From: Bacilli bacterium
GTDB taxonomy: Bacteria; Bacillota_I; Bacilli_A; RF39; UBA660
Assembly (NCBI GenBank): GCA_900768815.1
Contig: CAAGEE010000002.1
Span: forward strand, 298,193 to 362,192
Direction of reading: 5' to 3'
Length of the DNA: 64,000 nucleotides
Shown: positions 23,746 to 32,862 of the stretch, one piece after another
Numbering within the stretch: the stretch's first letter is position 1
Layout: each line of letters opens with the position of its first letter
Notes under the pieces: model-generated
What the model was told of the DNA's origin: nothing
Database searches by the model: none
Seen by the model: only the letters and a program-made list of their open reading frames with translations
Position numbers and translations under genes: made by a program

Positions 23746-25758
23746 CTATTGTTTAACTTTTACTTGTACAGAAGTTTTTTCTTTAGTTAAATTAGTACTA
23801 GCAAATCTTTTTACTTCATCCATTTCAGCAGTAACATTACTATATGGTAATGAAGATGTAATTTCTTCTACATAGTCTTTAGCTCTTGAATCTAGGATAG
23901 CAACTATACCTTTGTCAGTTTCACTTCTTATTAGTCTACCAGTTCCTTGTTTTAATTTTAATAACATTTCTGGTAAATATACTTCTCTAAAGCCATCACT
24001 ATAGATGGAAGCTTTATTTTGAATTATAGGATCTACAGTTGGAAATGGTAGTTTAGCGATAATTACATTTTCAAGAGATGAACCTTTTACATCTATTCCT
24101 TCCCAGAAGGCACCTGTTGCTAGAAGACAAGATGTTTCATCTTTTGAAAATTCTTCTTTTAGACGGTTAACATCTTTTCCTTCTTCTTGAACTAATATTT
24201 TATATGGTTTATCTTTTTTCTTTAGACGTGAATAAACGTCTTGCATATCTTTCTTTGCAGTAAATAAAACTAGACTTCGTCCTTCGGTTACATCCATCAA
24301 CTCTTCTATTTTCTTAGCTAAAGAGTCTAGATATAATTCACGATCAGTACTTTTTGGTGAGATTACATCGGTAGTCATATAAAGAAGAGCGTTAGCGTCA
24401 TAATTATATGGGGATTTTTGCGAAAATTGAGCAATTATGGGTTTACCTGTTATGTTATCTAGACCTAAATCTTTCTTAAAATAACTATAGTCATTTGTTT
24501 GTGTTGTAAGGCTTGCCGAAGTAAGAGCTATACCACATTTTTCTCTACCTAGCTGTTTACCAATTATAGTTGATAGATTCTTAGGAAGATATTTAATTTC
24601 GATATGTTCTTTGGTACCGTGTACGAAGTTTGCCCAATATACATTATGACGGTTAGCTGGATTTTTTTGTAAGTCTGTTAATACTTCTATAGTGGTCTCT
24701 ATTGTGTCTGTCGCCCAATTATGTCTTATTCTACCATCATGACTAGTCTTCTTTTGTTGATAATTATAGAGTGTAGTTAGTTCTTTGATAACTTTATCAA
24801 TATATTCCCATATTACTTTGGTACAATTAAAACCTGTTGTTTCAGTATCAAATTTTTCAACTTCTTTACTGGCGTTGGCATTATATACTTTTTTAGCATT
24901 TACTCTAATTTTATGGAATAAATCATTTAAAGCTCCTATAGCTAATTTATCATCACAGTCATCCATTCCTAACTGTTCATAGACTTTCCATATTGCAGAT
25001 TCAATGCTAGCTTTACTTATTGTTTTTTCGTAGGCAAGATTAAATTTTTCTGGTAGTGTATGAGCCTCATCAAAAACTATAATAGATGGAGAAGATAAAC
25101 GTCTTCTGTCTTCATCTCTTTTTAAATACTCAGATATTAAATAGTCGTGATTACAAATAATAGCTGTACCTTCAGACCACTTTTTTCTTTTTAAAGCATA
25201 TCCACAGCTTCCAGAAAGGTAACACTTTTCACAGTTTTTAACATCGACACTTATCTTTTTCCAAGGCAACCCCTTTATATCATCAAAATCTTGTTTTTCT
25301 ATTTTTCCATGTTTTAATCTTTCTCTTATGACTTCTGCCATCTTTTCGTTTTCTTTTCTTGCTTCAAAATACTCAAGGCGTTTTTCACATAGATAATTAC
25401 TTTGTCCTTTTACGATTTGAACAGGTATTTTCTCTCCTAACATTTCTGATAAGATATTAATGTCTTTTTTCAATTGGTCTTGGAGAGCAATAGATGATGT
25501 AGAAATTATGAACCCTTTAAATTTCTCATCATGAGCACTAGAATAAATCAAGGGTACTAAATAACCAAATGATTTACCAGTACCAGTTCCGGCTTCTACT
25601 AAAATAATAGAGTGATCTTCTATAGCATCCAAGATATCTAATGCTATTGTGTGTTGACCTTCACGATATTCTAAAGTTTTACTATCATGAAGGCTTTCAA
25701 AAAAACCGTCAGTTAAATTATAAACATTTTCTTCGGTATCTTTCTTTATTTCTCCCAT
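23746..25758 (-). CDS. DinG/XPD-type ATP-dependent DNA helicase
   Basis: This 670-residue superfamily 2 helicase has Walker A EAGTGTGKS (about 55), DEAH box VFDEAHTLPEK (about 230) and the C-terminal motifs LLATGAFWEGIDVKGSSL and KQGTGRLIRSETDKG. Four cysteines between motifs I and II (CEKR near 125, then CEKCYLSGSCGY near 175-185) match the iron-sulphur domain of the DinG/XPD group. There is no N-terminal exonuclease domain, unlike Bacillus DinG. Such helicases unwind R-loops, forks or DNA with unusual structures. The second ATG (25758) is better placed relative to the AGGGGG site than the first (25764). It has its own promoter. Confidence 0.88.
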   Translation of the reverse strand: MGEIKKDTEENVYNLTDGFFESLHDSKTLEYREGQHTIALDILDAIEDHSIILVEAGTGTGKSFGYLVPLIYSSAHDEKFKGFIISTSSIALQDQLKKDINILSEMLGEKIPVQIVKGQSNYLCEKRLEYFEARKENEKMAEVIRERLKHGKIEKQDFDDIKGLPWKKISVDVKNCEKCYLSGSCGYALKRKKWSEGTAIICNHDYLISEYLKRDEDRRRLSSPSIIVFDEAHTLPEKFNLAYEKTISKASIESAIWKVYEQLGMDDCDDKLAIGALNDLFHKIRVNAKKVYNANASKEVEKFDTETTGFNCTKVIWEYIDKVIKELTTLYNYQQKKTSHDGRIRHNWATDTIETTIEVLTDLQKNPANRHNVYWANFVHGTKEHIEIKYLPKNLSTIIGKQLGREKCGIALTSASLTTQTNDYSYFKKDLGLDNITGKPIIAQFSQKSPYNYDANALLYMTTDVISPKSTDRELYLDSLAKKIEELMDVTEGRSLVLFTAKKDMQDVYSRLKKKDKPYKILVQEEGKDVNRLKEEFSKDETSCLLATGAFWEGIDVKGSSLENVIIAKLPFPTVDPIIQNKASIYSDGFREVYLPEMLLKLKQGTGRLIRSETDKGIVAILDSRAKDYVEEITSSLPYSNVTAEMDEVKRFASTNLTKEKTSVQVKVKQ

Positions 25759-25785
25759 AACCATTCCCCCTCAATTAGTACGCAT

Positions 25786-25814
25786 ATTCTATCATAAAAC
25801 TGATAAAAAGTCAA
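25786..25814 (-). promoter_or_regulatory. Promoter of the DinG-orphan-orphan unit
   Basis: Minus strand TTGACT (25809-25814), 17-base spacer, TAGAAT (25786-25791) preceded by TGA. It lies about 25 bases upstream of the DinG start. Confidence 0.8.
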
Positions 25815-25846
25815 TGATAACAAGACTTTCTCACTAAAAGTAAAAT

Positions 25847-25875
25847 TAAAAAAAGAGAAGTTTTTCTTCTCTTTT
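25847..25875 (-). terminator. Terminator of addBA
   Basis: Stem AAAGAGAAG / CTTCTCTTT with a five-base loop and a following T run on the minus strand, about 25 bases after the addA stop. Confidence 0.8.
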
Positions 25876-25896
25876 TGGTGTTTTTTGTTAGGCCTA

Positions 25897-28800
25897 TTAT
25901 TTTTCCTCTACCTCTCTAAATCTTTCTTCTAAAATTGAATATAAGTAACACGATACTTCTTTTTTAGTTTTTTCTTTAATTACTTTACGATAGCCAGTTA
26001 ATTGTTTGTCGTAGTTAGTATCATCGATATTTTTTAATTTGTAATCGATAATGAGCATCTTGGTTGGGGTCTCAATTAATAAATCAATTATACCATGGGC
26101 TAAAGTATTATCCTCTTCATAAATAAACTCATATTCTTTATACATTGGATAATTAATATTTTCTTGTATAAGAGGAGAATTTATAAAGGCAGATATTTTT
26201 TGCTCTAGGTGTTTTGATTCTAGAGATAATTTCTTAGTAAAGTCTAGAGTTTCTAAAAGTTCATGAACCTTAGTACCAAATTCTAATAGTTCATTTTCTT
26301 CTTTAGTGAAGATATGAAGCGTTTCCTTAGAAAAATGGCTTTCTTCTATTTTAGAGGTTTCAATGGATATTTCCTCTATTTTTAAGTCATCTTGTGGAAG
26401 AAGAAGCTCTTTTTCAGCTTGCGGTTTAGTTGTTTTTAAATAGTCTTTTGTACAATTTGGTTCTTTTAGAATTACATATGGTAAAAGAACGGAATAAATA
26501 CTTTTTAAGATTGATAAGAAACTATTATATTTGCTACGTTCGTAGACTGGCACAATAGAAGTAACTTCTTTTGTTTCTTCTTGAGTTGGAATGACAATAA
26601 TCATCTTTTCTTTAGCTCTAGTTAATGCAACATATAAAAGTCTAATACGTTCAGAAATCTCTTCTTTTTTAGTATTTCTTTTAAGAAGAGTTTTTATAAT
26701 TGTTTCTTTATAGTATTCATCTACTTTAGGTAAGACTAGACCATATTTATTATCGAAAATTATCTTTTCTTTTAATTCACTAATATTAAAGTTACTAGTA
26801 AAACCTGCAAAGTAACAGATTGGAAATTCTAGACCTTTAGATTTATGAATAGTCATAATTTTACAACTATTGGTGCTTGATTCATTTACTTTGAATTTCA
26901 AGTCATAATCATTGTTATAGATTTCATCTAAGTATTCAATAAAGTCATAGATAGTGTTTCCAGATGAGGAGTAGTCATTTATTAAATTATAAATATATTC
27001 TAGCCTAGTACGATAAGATAAGATATTGCCAATAGTTAGAAGTTTTTCTTCATAATGAAGTTCTGTTAAGATATAGTCCAAGTATTCAGAAGCAGACATA
27101 GTATCAATATTTTTTACTAGTTCTAGGCAAGTTTGATAAATAACACTGTCTTTATAAGTATTAGTAATATAGTAATGGTAAATTTCTTCATCAGTTAAAT
27201 TAAATAAGAAGCTTCTAGCTAAAGAAATAAAGCTATATTTAAACTCTTGGTCGAAAGATGATGCTTTTAGACACTTTAGAAAGTTTAAAAGACTTTTTAT
27301 AACTAGGATATCTTGATCTTTACGAAGAGATGAATCTTTTTCTATAGATAGTGGAATGTGTAAGTATTCAAATATTTTTTTGTAAAGATCAAAGTTTTTA
27401 CTTTTATCTAGTAAGATGACAATATCTGAGTAGTTAATAGTTCTTAGAACTGAAGTGTCTTTGTCAAAGATTTGATAGTTTGAGGAGATTTTTTCTTTGA
27501 TATCTTGACCGATGATAAATATTTCACGTTCATCTTTGGTAATAGGACAATTTTTTTCTAATTCATAAGTTAAAACATCTAAGTCATAGTTTTGATCGGT
27601 TGAGCCTTTTTCGATATAGAGATTATTACCAAATACCATGCGATGTGACTCTTGATAAGCTGCACCACCTATTTCATCATCCATGAATAAATCAAATAAG
27701 AGATTGATATTTGATAAAACTTCTTTTCTGGAGCGGAAGTTTTTATTTAGATCGATTTTAATACCTTTATCAGTATCACGATAGGTATCATATTTATCTT
27801 TAAAGATATAAGGATTGGCATTTCTAAAACGATAGATTGATTGTTTAATATCCCCTACCATGTAGACATTATTATGAGAAATTAAAGAAATAAATAATTC
27901 TTGGGTATCGGAAGTATCTTGGTACTCATCGACTAATATTTCGTTAAAAGATGCAGATAATTCTTCTCTAATATCTGGATTTTCTTTAACTGCTTTAATA
28001 GCTAGATGAGCAATATCTGTAAAGTTATAGATTTCGTTTTCTCTTTTATAGTTTTCGATACGTTTATCTAGTTCTTTTAGAATAGAAATTATAACAGAAG
28101 CATTCTCTTTAGTTGATAGGATTTCTTCTTGCATTTCTTCTTCTGATTCATAAATTAATAAGTCTTTTACATCGGAAATAAGAGAAGAAATTGTTGTCTT
28201 AATATTCTTGCCTTCTTCATCAGAATTTCTTGGAACAGCAGGTAATTTTACATCTAAAAGACTATTTTTTAGTTCATCATAAGTTACAGCAGATAAGAAC
28301 TTTTCTAAGGCATCACTTACTTTAGTTACGTAGCTACCATCAAAATACGAATTTAAGTCGGTTATTAAGTTTGTAATATCTTTTTGATAAGAAGAAATTA
28401 CGGAGATGTATTCTGCAATGAGTTTTTGAATATTCTCCTTAGAATAATAGTTTTCTAGATAAGTAGAAAGATATTCGGTACGGTCATACTTTAATTCTAT
28501 TTTTTTATAAGAATTTAAAATATAGTCTTTTAATTCCTTATCATCTTTTAGACAGAAGTCTTTAATTAGATTAATAAAATTTTTTTTAGGAGATAAATAG
28601 TTTTCTTCAAAGATATCGTCTAGAATTCTATTTTTTTCAATATTGATGATAACATCGTCTGTAATTTTGATATTATTACTAACATTTAACTTAGTATGAT
28701 ATTTTTTAACGACTGATAAAGAGAAAGAGTCAAATGTTGTGATGTAGGCACCATCTATTAGATTAGCCTCTTCTTCTAGACCAGGAGTTTTATTAATGGC

Positions 28801-29004
28801 TTTTCTAATACGATCTTTCATTTCAGCGGCGGCAGCATTAGTAAATGTTAAGACTAATAGTTCATTGATATGAACACCAGTTTTTAATTTACGAATAGTT
28901 CGCTCGGTTAGGACAGCAGTCTTTCCAGAACCGGCTCCAGCAGAGACAATAATATTTTTTCCCTCTTCATTTATTGCTTGTAATTGTTCAGGAGTCCAAG
29001 CCAT
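25897..29004 (-). CDS. addA: AddA helicase-nuclease subunit
   Basis: This 1035-residue protein is the UvrD-like motor and nuclease subunit of AddAB, which resects double-strand breaks for RecA. Visible parts are Walker A SAGAGSGKTA (residues 20-29), motif II DEYQDTSDTQ (about 350-360), motif V MTIHKSKGLEFP, motif VI LLYVALTRAKEKM, and a C-terminal RecB-type nuclease with GIIDLLIE and LIIDYKLKN. It is shorter than Bacillus AddA (about 1230), mostly through smaller insertions. Its ATG overlaps the addB stop (TAATG), with GGAGG inside addB, so the two subunits are translationally coupled. Confidence 0.93.
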   Translation of the reverse strand: MAWTPEQLQAINEEGKNIIVSAGAGSGKTAVLTERTIRKLKTGVHINELLVLTFTNAAAAEMKDRIRKAINKTPGLEEEANLIDGAYITTFDSFSLSVVKKYHTKLNVSNNIKITDDVIINIEKNRILDDIFEENYLSPKKNFINLIKDFCLKDDKELKDYILNSYKKIELKYDRTEYLSTYLENYYSKENIQKLIAEYISVISSYQKDITNLITDLNSYFDGSYVTKVSDALEKFLSAVTYDELKNSLLDVKLPAVPRNSDEEGKNIKTTISSLISDVKDLLIYESEEEMQEEILSTKENASVIISILKELDKRIENYKRENEIYNFTDIAHLAIKAVKENPDIREELSASFNEILVDEYQDTSDTQELFISLISHNNVYMVGDIKQSIYRFRNANPYIFKDKYDTYRDTDKGIKIDLNKNFRSRKEVLSNINLLFDLFMDDEIGGAAYQESHRMVFGNNLYIEKGSTDQNYDLDVLTYELEKNCPITKDEREIFIIGQDIKEKISSNYQIFDKDTSVLRTINYSDIVILLDKSKNFDLYKKIFEYLHIPLSIEKDSSLRKDQDILVIKSLLNFLKCLKASSFDQEFKYSFISLARSFLFNLTDEEIYHYYITNTYKDSVIYQTCLELVKNIDTMSASEYLDYILTELHYEEKLLTIGNILSYRTRLEYIYNLINDYSSSGNTIYDFIEYLDEIYNNDYDLKFKVNESSTNSCKIMTIHKSKGLEFPICYFAGFTSNFNISELKEKIIFDNKYGLVLPKVDEYYKETIIKTLLKRNTKKEEISERIRLLYVALTRAKEKMIIVIPTQEETKEVTSIVPVYERSKYNSFLSILKSIYSVLLPYVILKEPNCTKDYLKTTKPQAEKELLLPQDDLKIEEISIETSKIEESHFSKETLHIFTKEENELLEFGTKVHELLETLDFTKKLSLESKHLEQKISAFINSPLIQENINYPMYKEYEFIYEEDNTLAHGIIDLLIETPTKMLIIDYKLKNIDDTNYDKQLTGYRKVIKEKTKKEVSCYLYSILEERFREVEEK

Positions 29005-31334
29005 TATTCATCACCTCCTAAGAATGATAAGTCTGTTTGTTTTTCTAAATATACTAAGTCTTTTTCTTTCATGTAGCACAAGTCATTGAAAGAACAGAAC
29101 TTGCAAGATTCATTAATACCAGAATAGACTTTAGGATTTATTTTAAAGTCAGCTTCTAAAATACTATCGGTTGAATCTGATATATATTTTTTGGTGTAGT
29201 TTAGTAAGTTATATAAGGTGTTATTAGTTAGAATCTTTTTAGAGGTGTTATAACTAAAACCTTTTTCTTCGGAGTAAGATAGACTTTTTATATAAGTACT
29301 TTTTTCATAAGTTGAATCAAAACGACTAAGAATAGAAATATCTTCGGTTGAGTAGCCATTTAACATGTATTGGTCATCTTTAACTTTAGTAATATCTTTA
29401 TCCCAGGTTGGATAATTGAAAAGAATATTTTGATAATAGATTCCAGTAAATATTGGGTTTTTAATAGTTTTAGAATAATGAATTAGGTAAAGATAGACCG
29501 GCAGTTGCATATGAAGACCATATTTCATAGGTTCAATATGAGTATCGATTGTGCCGGTTTTATAGTCAACTATTGAGAAGTATGTATCCTCTATATTTTG
29601 ATAATACATTATTTTATCAATAGTTCCAGTAAAGATTACAGAGACTTTTTTCTTTAGATCGATGTCTATTTTCTTTTCATAGTAAGCATCATTATAGCCA
29701 GTTATTAAGTCTTGTTTATTTAGGACATCTATTAGTTTTAAAAGATCTTTTTTAATACGGATTAGTAAAAGTTTTTCTTTTAGAGATAGCTCTCTTTTTT
29801 CTAAGTATTTTTGATATTCTTCTTCAAAGTTAAAGTTTGTTTTCTTATAGATTGATAAAATGTAATGATACATAGATCCAACATAGGTTTGGAAAGTATC
29901 AGTATATGGTTCTAATTTTAAGACATGTCTAATGTAGTATTTAAACTTACATTCACTATAGGCATTAAGACTGGTATAAGATAGTTTTAGAGGGTATGGT
30001 AAGTTAGTTAGATATTCATCTTTATTTAGACCGGTAAAGTCATTTGAGTAAGTCTTATAAGGTATTTGATAGTGAGTGTATAGTTTTGATAGGACTTCAT
30101 CTTTTTCCCCGTATAAATGATATAAGTCTAATTTTGTTGCTAGACGAAGATGGTTATAGAGATTTGATGAAGTATAATTATCTAAGTCTGGTTTAATAAT
30201 AGGAAGGGATAAGTCAGTAATTAGACTTGATTTATAATAACTACTGAAAGGTGTAGATATTTTATAAGATAAGTATAAGTTTTTAATAGTAGATAAGATG
30301 TAAGTTAGAGTTTCTTTATTGCGTTTATTTAAGTAAGAAGTTTTATATAATGGTACTTCATCTTTTTCTTTATCACTGATATAAGAGATATCTTTTTCCA
30401 TTTTTGGTAGGACGTCTTGGTTAAACCCTAAGACAAAGACATGCTCATCATCAGTGAAAGTTTCTTTATACAAATCTTTTATAGAAACAGCATCTTTTAA
30501 GATAGTTGGACTTTGATAAGTATTTTGAAGTTTATCTAGGAGAATAGTTTTATATTCTTTAGATGTTTCATCTAGACTAGTTAGAGATGATAAGATATTA
30601 ATCATCTTTTTATTTAGAGAAAGTTTCTTTGTATTTTCTAAATCTAGTTCACCCGTTTCTAAAAAGTCTTTTACTACTTTAGTTGAATAGATTGAATACT
30701 TAAAATTAATATTTATGGGGATATGGTAGTATGAAAAGACTTTTTTTAGGATATAGAAATATTCCTGTTGGACATTGGTTAGATAAATTTTATTTAGATG
30801 AACATTTTGTTTTAGAAGGTCTAGTATTTTTAGACAAACATAGTTTACTTCTTCTTCTATGGTTGTACATTCTACAACAGGTGTTTCTAATTTTAAATCT
30901 TTATAAGTTATTGGTTTTAAATTTAGCATTTCCTCTTCATATTTATCTAGGTTATATTCGTTTTTGACAATGATAGGTTTATCTTTTAAATAATCTTTGT
31001 AAATTTTATTGATAATTAAAAGTTTTTCTTGGAGTAATTCTTTTTTTAGTTCTTTCAAGAAATTTAGTTTAGGACTTTTATAAGTCCTAGTCTCATCTAT
31101 TACGTATAGGTTATTTAAGTAGACTTTACAGACATCGATGTTATAGTTATATTTTTTCATTAGATAAGCTAATGTTTTTTCATCATAGGAAAAATAATAA
31201 TTTTTTTTATATTCTTCTTTAGTCATGAATTTTATATTTAGTAATTTGTCTTTAGAAGATGCTTCTTTTAAAAGTTTCATTTTTGTCTCATTAGGACAGA
31301 TTATTAAAGTTGTTGATTGAATTGTACTTTGCAT
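29004..31334 (-). CDS. addB: AddB-like nuclease subunit, short form without visible Walker A
   Basis: This 776-residue protein lies directly before addA and ends in an AddB-type iron-sulphur nuclease: SECKFKYYIRHVLKLEP (first cysteine, about 460), IVDYKTG (catalytic D-x-K), and ESCKFCSFNDLCYM (the other three cysteines, near the C-terminus). Typical AddB is about 1150 residues with an N-terminal Walker A; here the N-terminus reads TLIICPNETKMKLL with no GxGKT. It may thus be a structural and nuclease subunit only. The ATG at 31334 is preceded by GGTGAT; the longer frame to 31346 contains that site. Confidence 0.85.
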   Translation of the reverse strand: MQSTIQSTTLIICPNETKMKLLKEASSKDKLLNIKFMTKEEYKKNYYFSYDEKTLAYLMKKYNYNIDVCKVYLNNLYVIDETRTYKSPKLNFLKELKKELLQEKLLIINKIYKDYLKDKPIIVKNEYNLDKYEEEMLNLKPITYKDLKLETPVVECTTIEEEVNYVCLKILDLLKQNVHLNKIYLTNVQQEYFYILKKVFSYYHIPININFKYSIYSTKVVKDFLETGELDLENTKKLSLNKKMINILSSLTSLDETSKEYKTILLDKLQNTYQSPTILKDAVSIKDLYKETFTDDEHVFVLGFNQDVLPKMEKDISYISDKEKDEVPLYKTSYLNKRNKETLTYILSTIKNLYLSYKISTPFSSYYKSSLITDLSLPIIKPDLDNYTSSNLYNHLRLATKLDLYHLYGEKDEVLSKLYTHYQIPYKTYSNDFTGLNKDEYLTNLPYPLKLSYTSLNAYSECKFKYYIRHVLKLEPYTDTFQTYVGSMYHYILSIYKKTNFNFEEEYQKYLEKRELSLKEKLLLIRIKKDLLKLIDVLNKQDLITGYNDAYYEKKIDIDLKKKVSVIFTGTIDKIMYYQNIEDTYFSIVDYKTGTIDTHIEPMKYGLHMQLPVYLYLIHYSKTIKNPIFTGIYYQNILFNYPTWDKDITKVKDDQYMLNGYSTEDISILSRFDSTYEKSTYIKSLSYSEEKGFSYNTSKKILTNNTLYNLLNYTKKYISDSTDSILEADFKINPKVYSGINESCKFCSFNDLCYMKEKDLVYLEKQTDLSFLGGDE

Positions 31335-31378
31335 TTTTATCACCATGTTTATTATATCGTTTTTTGGGGAAAAATAAA

Positions 31379-31402
31379 ATAAAAAAAACTGATTACTCAG
31401 CT
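31379..31402 (-). terminator. Terminator of the yceD-rpmF unit
   Basis: Minus-strand stem AAGCTGA / TCAGTTT (one G-T pair) with GTAA loop and eight T. It overlaps the rpmF stop codon. Confidence 0.6.
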
Positions 31403-31602
31403 TCTTTTACTTCTACTACTTTGTTGCCTTTATAGTTTCCACATTTTGGACATACTCTGTGTGGTTTTATCATTTCACCACAACTTGGGCATTTGCTTAC
31501 GCCTGGTATTTCCATTGCATTGTGACTTCTTCTCATTCTCTTTCTTGTCTTTGAAACTTTACGGAATGGAACAGCAAACATTTGAATGTCTAACTTCATC
31601 AT
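31393..31602 (-). CDS. rpmF: Ribosomal protein L32 with an N-terminal Prp-like cleavage extension
   Basis: This 69-residue protein is L32: AVPFRKVSKTRKRMRRSHNAM followed by the zinc knuckle CPSC and CPKC. Ordinary L32 begins M-AVP. Here ten residues come first, MMKLDIQMF, placing KLDIQMF before AVP. This is nearly the same as KLDIQLF before AHH in this genome's L27. The start is fixed by AGGAGTGAT just before the first ATG, and no ribosome site precedes the internal ATG in QMF. Cutting F/A by Prp would give the standard mature N-terminus. It follows yceD by four bases, as is common. Confidence 0.95.
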   Translation of the reverse strand: MMKLDIQMFAVPFRKVSKTRKRMRRSHNAMEIPGVSKCPSCGEMIKPHRVCPKCGNYKGNKVVEVKEAE

Positions 31603-31606
31603 ATTA

Positions 31607-32092
31607 TCACTCCTCTTCGAAATCTTTTAATAAATCAGAAAATGGATTATTTCTTGTTGTTAGTTCATCTTCACTAACTAATTTCCATCCATCCCCATGA
31701 AATTTACTGAGATCTTTAACCTTAGTAAATTGTAAGGGGATCTCCAGTACAATATTTTCCCATAAAAACTGAAATATATCAAGTGTATTTTCATCTTTTT
31801 TGCAATTTTGTTCTAAAACATCATCAAAATCGATAGAAATTGGATAAGAAACTGGTTCTAGAGAGATAGAGTCTGTTAGGATTATATTCCCTTCTATTTT
31901 GGCTTTGATGTAGTCTTCTTCTTCATCAGCATCATCTATTGATGAGTTCATGTAGACTTTACCAGTTACTTTAATATTTTCAGCCTTTTCTACTATTGTT
32001 GATTCATAATACTCTTTAGGAATTGTATAAGTATTAGTAATGTCTATTTCTTCTTTTGTTTTACTATGTAATAAACTTAAATCTATATCCAT
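31607..32092 (-). CDS. yceD: YceD family protein (DUF177)
   Basis: This 161-residue acidic protein is the YceD/DUF177 protein that is almost always next to rpmF. Family features are visible in the centre: KVTGKVYMNSSI leading to EGNIILTDSISLEPVSYPISIDFDDV. Members are linked to 23S rRNA processing or stability in bacteria and plastids. The C-terminus has the usual acidic, DGWKLVSEDE-like stretch. SD AGGAG. It is the middle gene between the anchored protein and rpmF. Confidence 0.85.
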   Translation of the reverse strand: MDIDLSLLHSKTKEEIDITNTYTIPKEYYESTIVEKAENIKVTGKVYMNSSIDDADEEEDYIKAKIEGNIILTDSISLEPVSYPISIDFDDVLEQNCKKDENTLDIFQFLWENIVLEIPLQFTKVKDLSKFHGDGWKLVSEDELTTRNNPFSDLLKDFEEE

Positions 32093-32101
32093 ATATTGCT
32101 C

Positions 32102-32677
32102 CTATCTAACAGCTAGGTCTGTTTCGTTTTCTATTACTTGAATAATACCATGATAGTGAAGATTTTTAGAAATATTAGCTTCACTAGTGTTAGTTACCCA
32201 AATTCTAATTGAATAGTTTTTTTCGGCTAAGGCATCAATTTCACCTAAATCAAGATCATTATCAATAAGTTCACTTAAGGTATAAATATTATTTTTAGAA
32301 GAATCTTCTTTAACAGATACTCTTATTATTTCTTTTGGTATTTGAAGTTCAGCACAATCATCTAAAATTATTTTTTCAGCATTGTCAACTAACTTTAATT
32401 GATATTTTACTGGTTCAGTAAGATTATTTTTAATAGTTAAAGTGTAGGCTTTAGATGATAATCCTATAGCATCATTTACTAAAGTTGGCTTAGTTATATC
32501 AACATTTGCTCCAGCAACATCATGAAAAACTATATCAAGAGACTCTGAACTATAGTCAACATCTCTTTCTTTTGCAAATTTATAATAGATATTATGAGTT
32601 GCGATGATGGCAACTAAAAGGATAAAGGTAATTATAATAACATTTTTTAAAATGTATTTTTTTCTATTGTAGTACAT
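32102..32677 (-). CDS. Membrane-anchored extracytoplasmic protein of unknown function
   Basis: The 191-residue protein starts with a basic segment and one strong transmembrane helix (about 11-30, NVIIITFILLVAIIATHNIYY) that has no clear cleavage site, so it is probably an N-terminal anchor. The rest is extracellular and beta-rich, with an Ig-like look (AYTLTIKNNLTEPVKYQLKLVDN, NYSIRIWVTN). I do not recognise a family. It is the first gene of a unit with yceD and rpmF, separated by nine bases, with a good promoter. Co-transcription of a surface protein with a ribosomal protein gene is probably incidental. Confidence 0.7.
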   Translation of the reverse strand: MYYNRKKYILKNVIIITFILLVAIIATHNIYYKFAKERDVDYSSESLDIVFHDVAGANVDITKPTLVNDAIGLSSKAYTLTIKNNLTEPVKYQLKLVDNAEKIILDDCAELQIPKEIIRVSVKEDSSKNNIYTLSELIDNDLDLGEIDALAEKNYSIRIWVTNTSEANISKNLHYHGIIQVIENETDLAVR

Positions 32678-32694
32678 GTTCCACCTCTTTTATA

Positions 32695-32723
32695 ATGATA
32701 ATATTTATAAAATGTTTAGTCAA
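32695..32723 (-). promoter_or_regulatory. Promoter of the anchored protein-yceD-rpmF unit
   Basis: Minus strand TTGACT (32718-32723), 17-base spacer, TATCAT (32695-32700), just upstream of the SD. Confidence 0.7.
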
Positions 32724-32826
32724 TAATTCTTGCTTGTTTATGTATAGATTTTTTAGTAGTTGACATATGTTATTTTTATAAATATTAATTGGAATTTTTT
32801 TGTGTCTTTATTGTATCACACTTTAA

Positions 32827-32862
32827 GAAAAAAAGAAAAAGTATTTCAATGTATGAAATACT
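32827..32862 (-). terminator. Terminator of the YugP-like gene
   Basis: Stem AGTATTTCA / TGAAATACT with a five-base loop and a T-rich run on the minus strand; it overlaps the stop codon. Confidence 0.7.
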
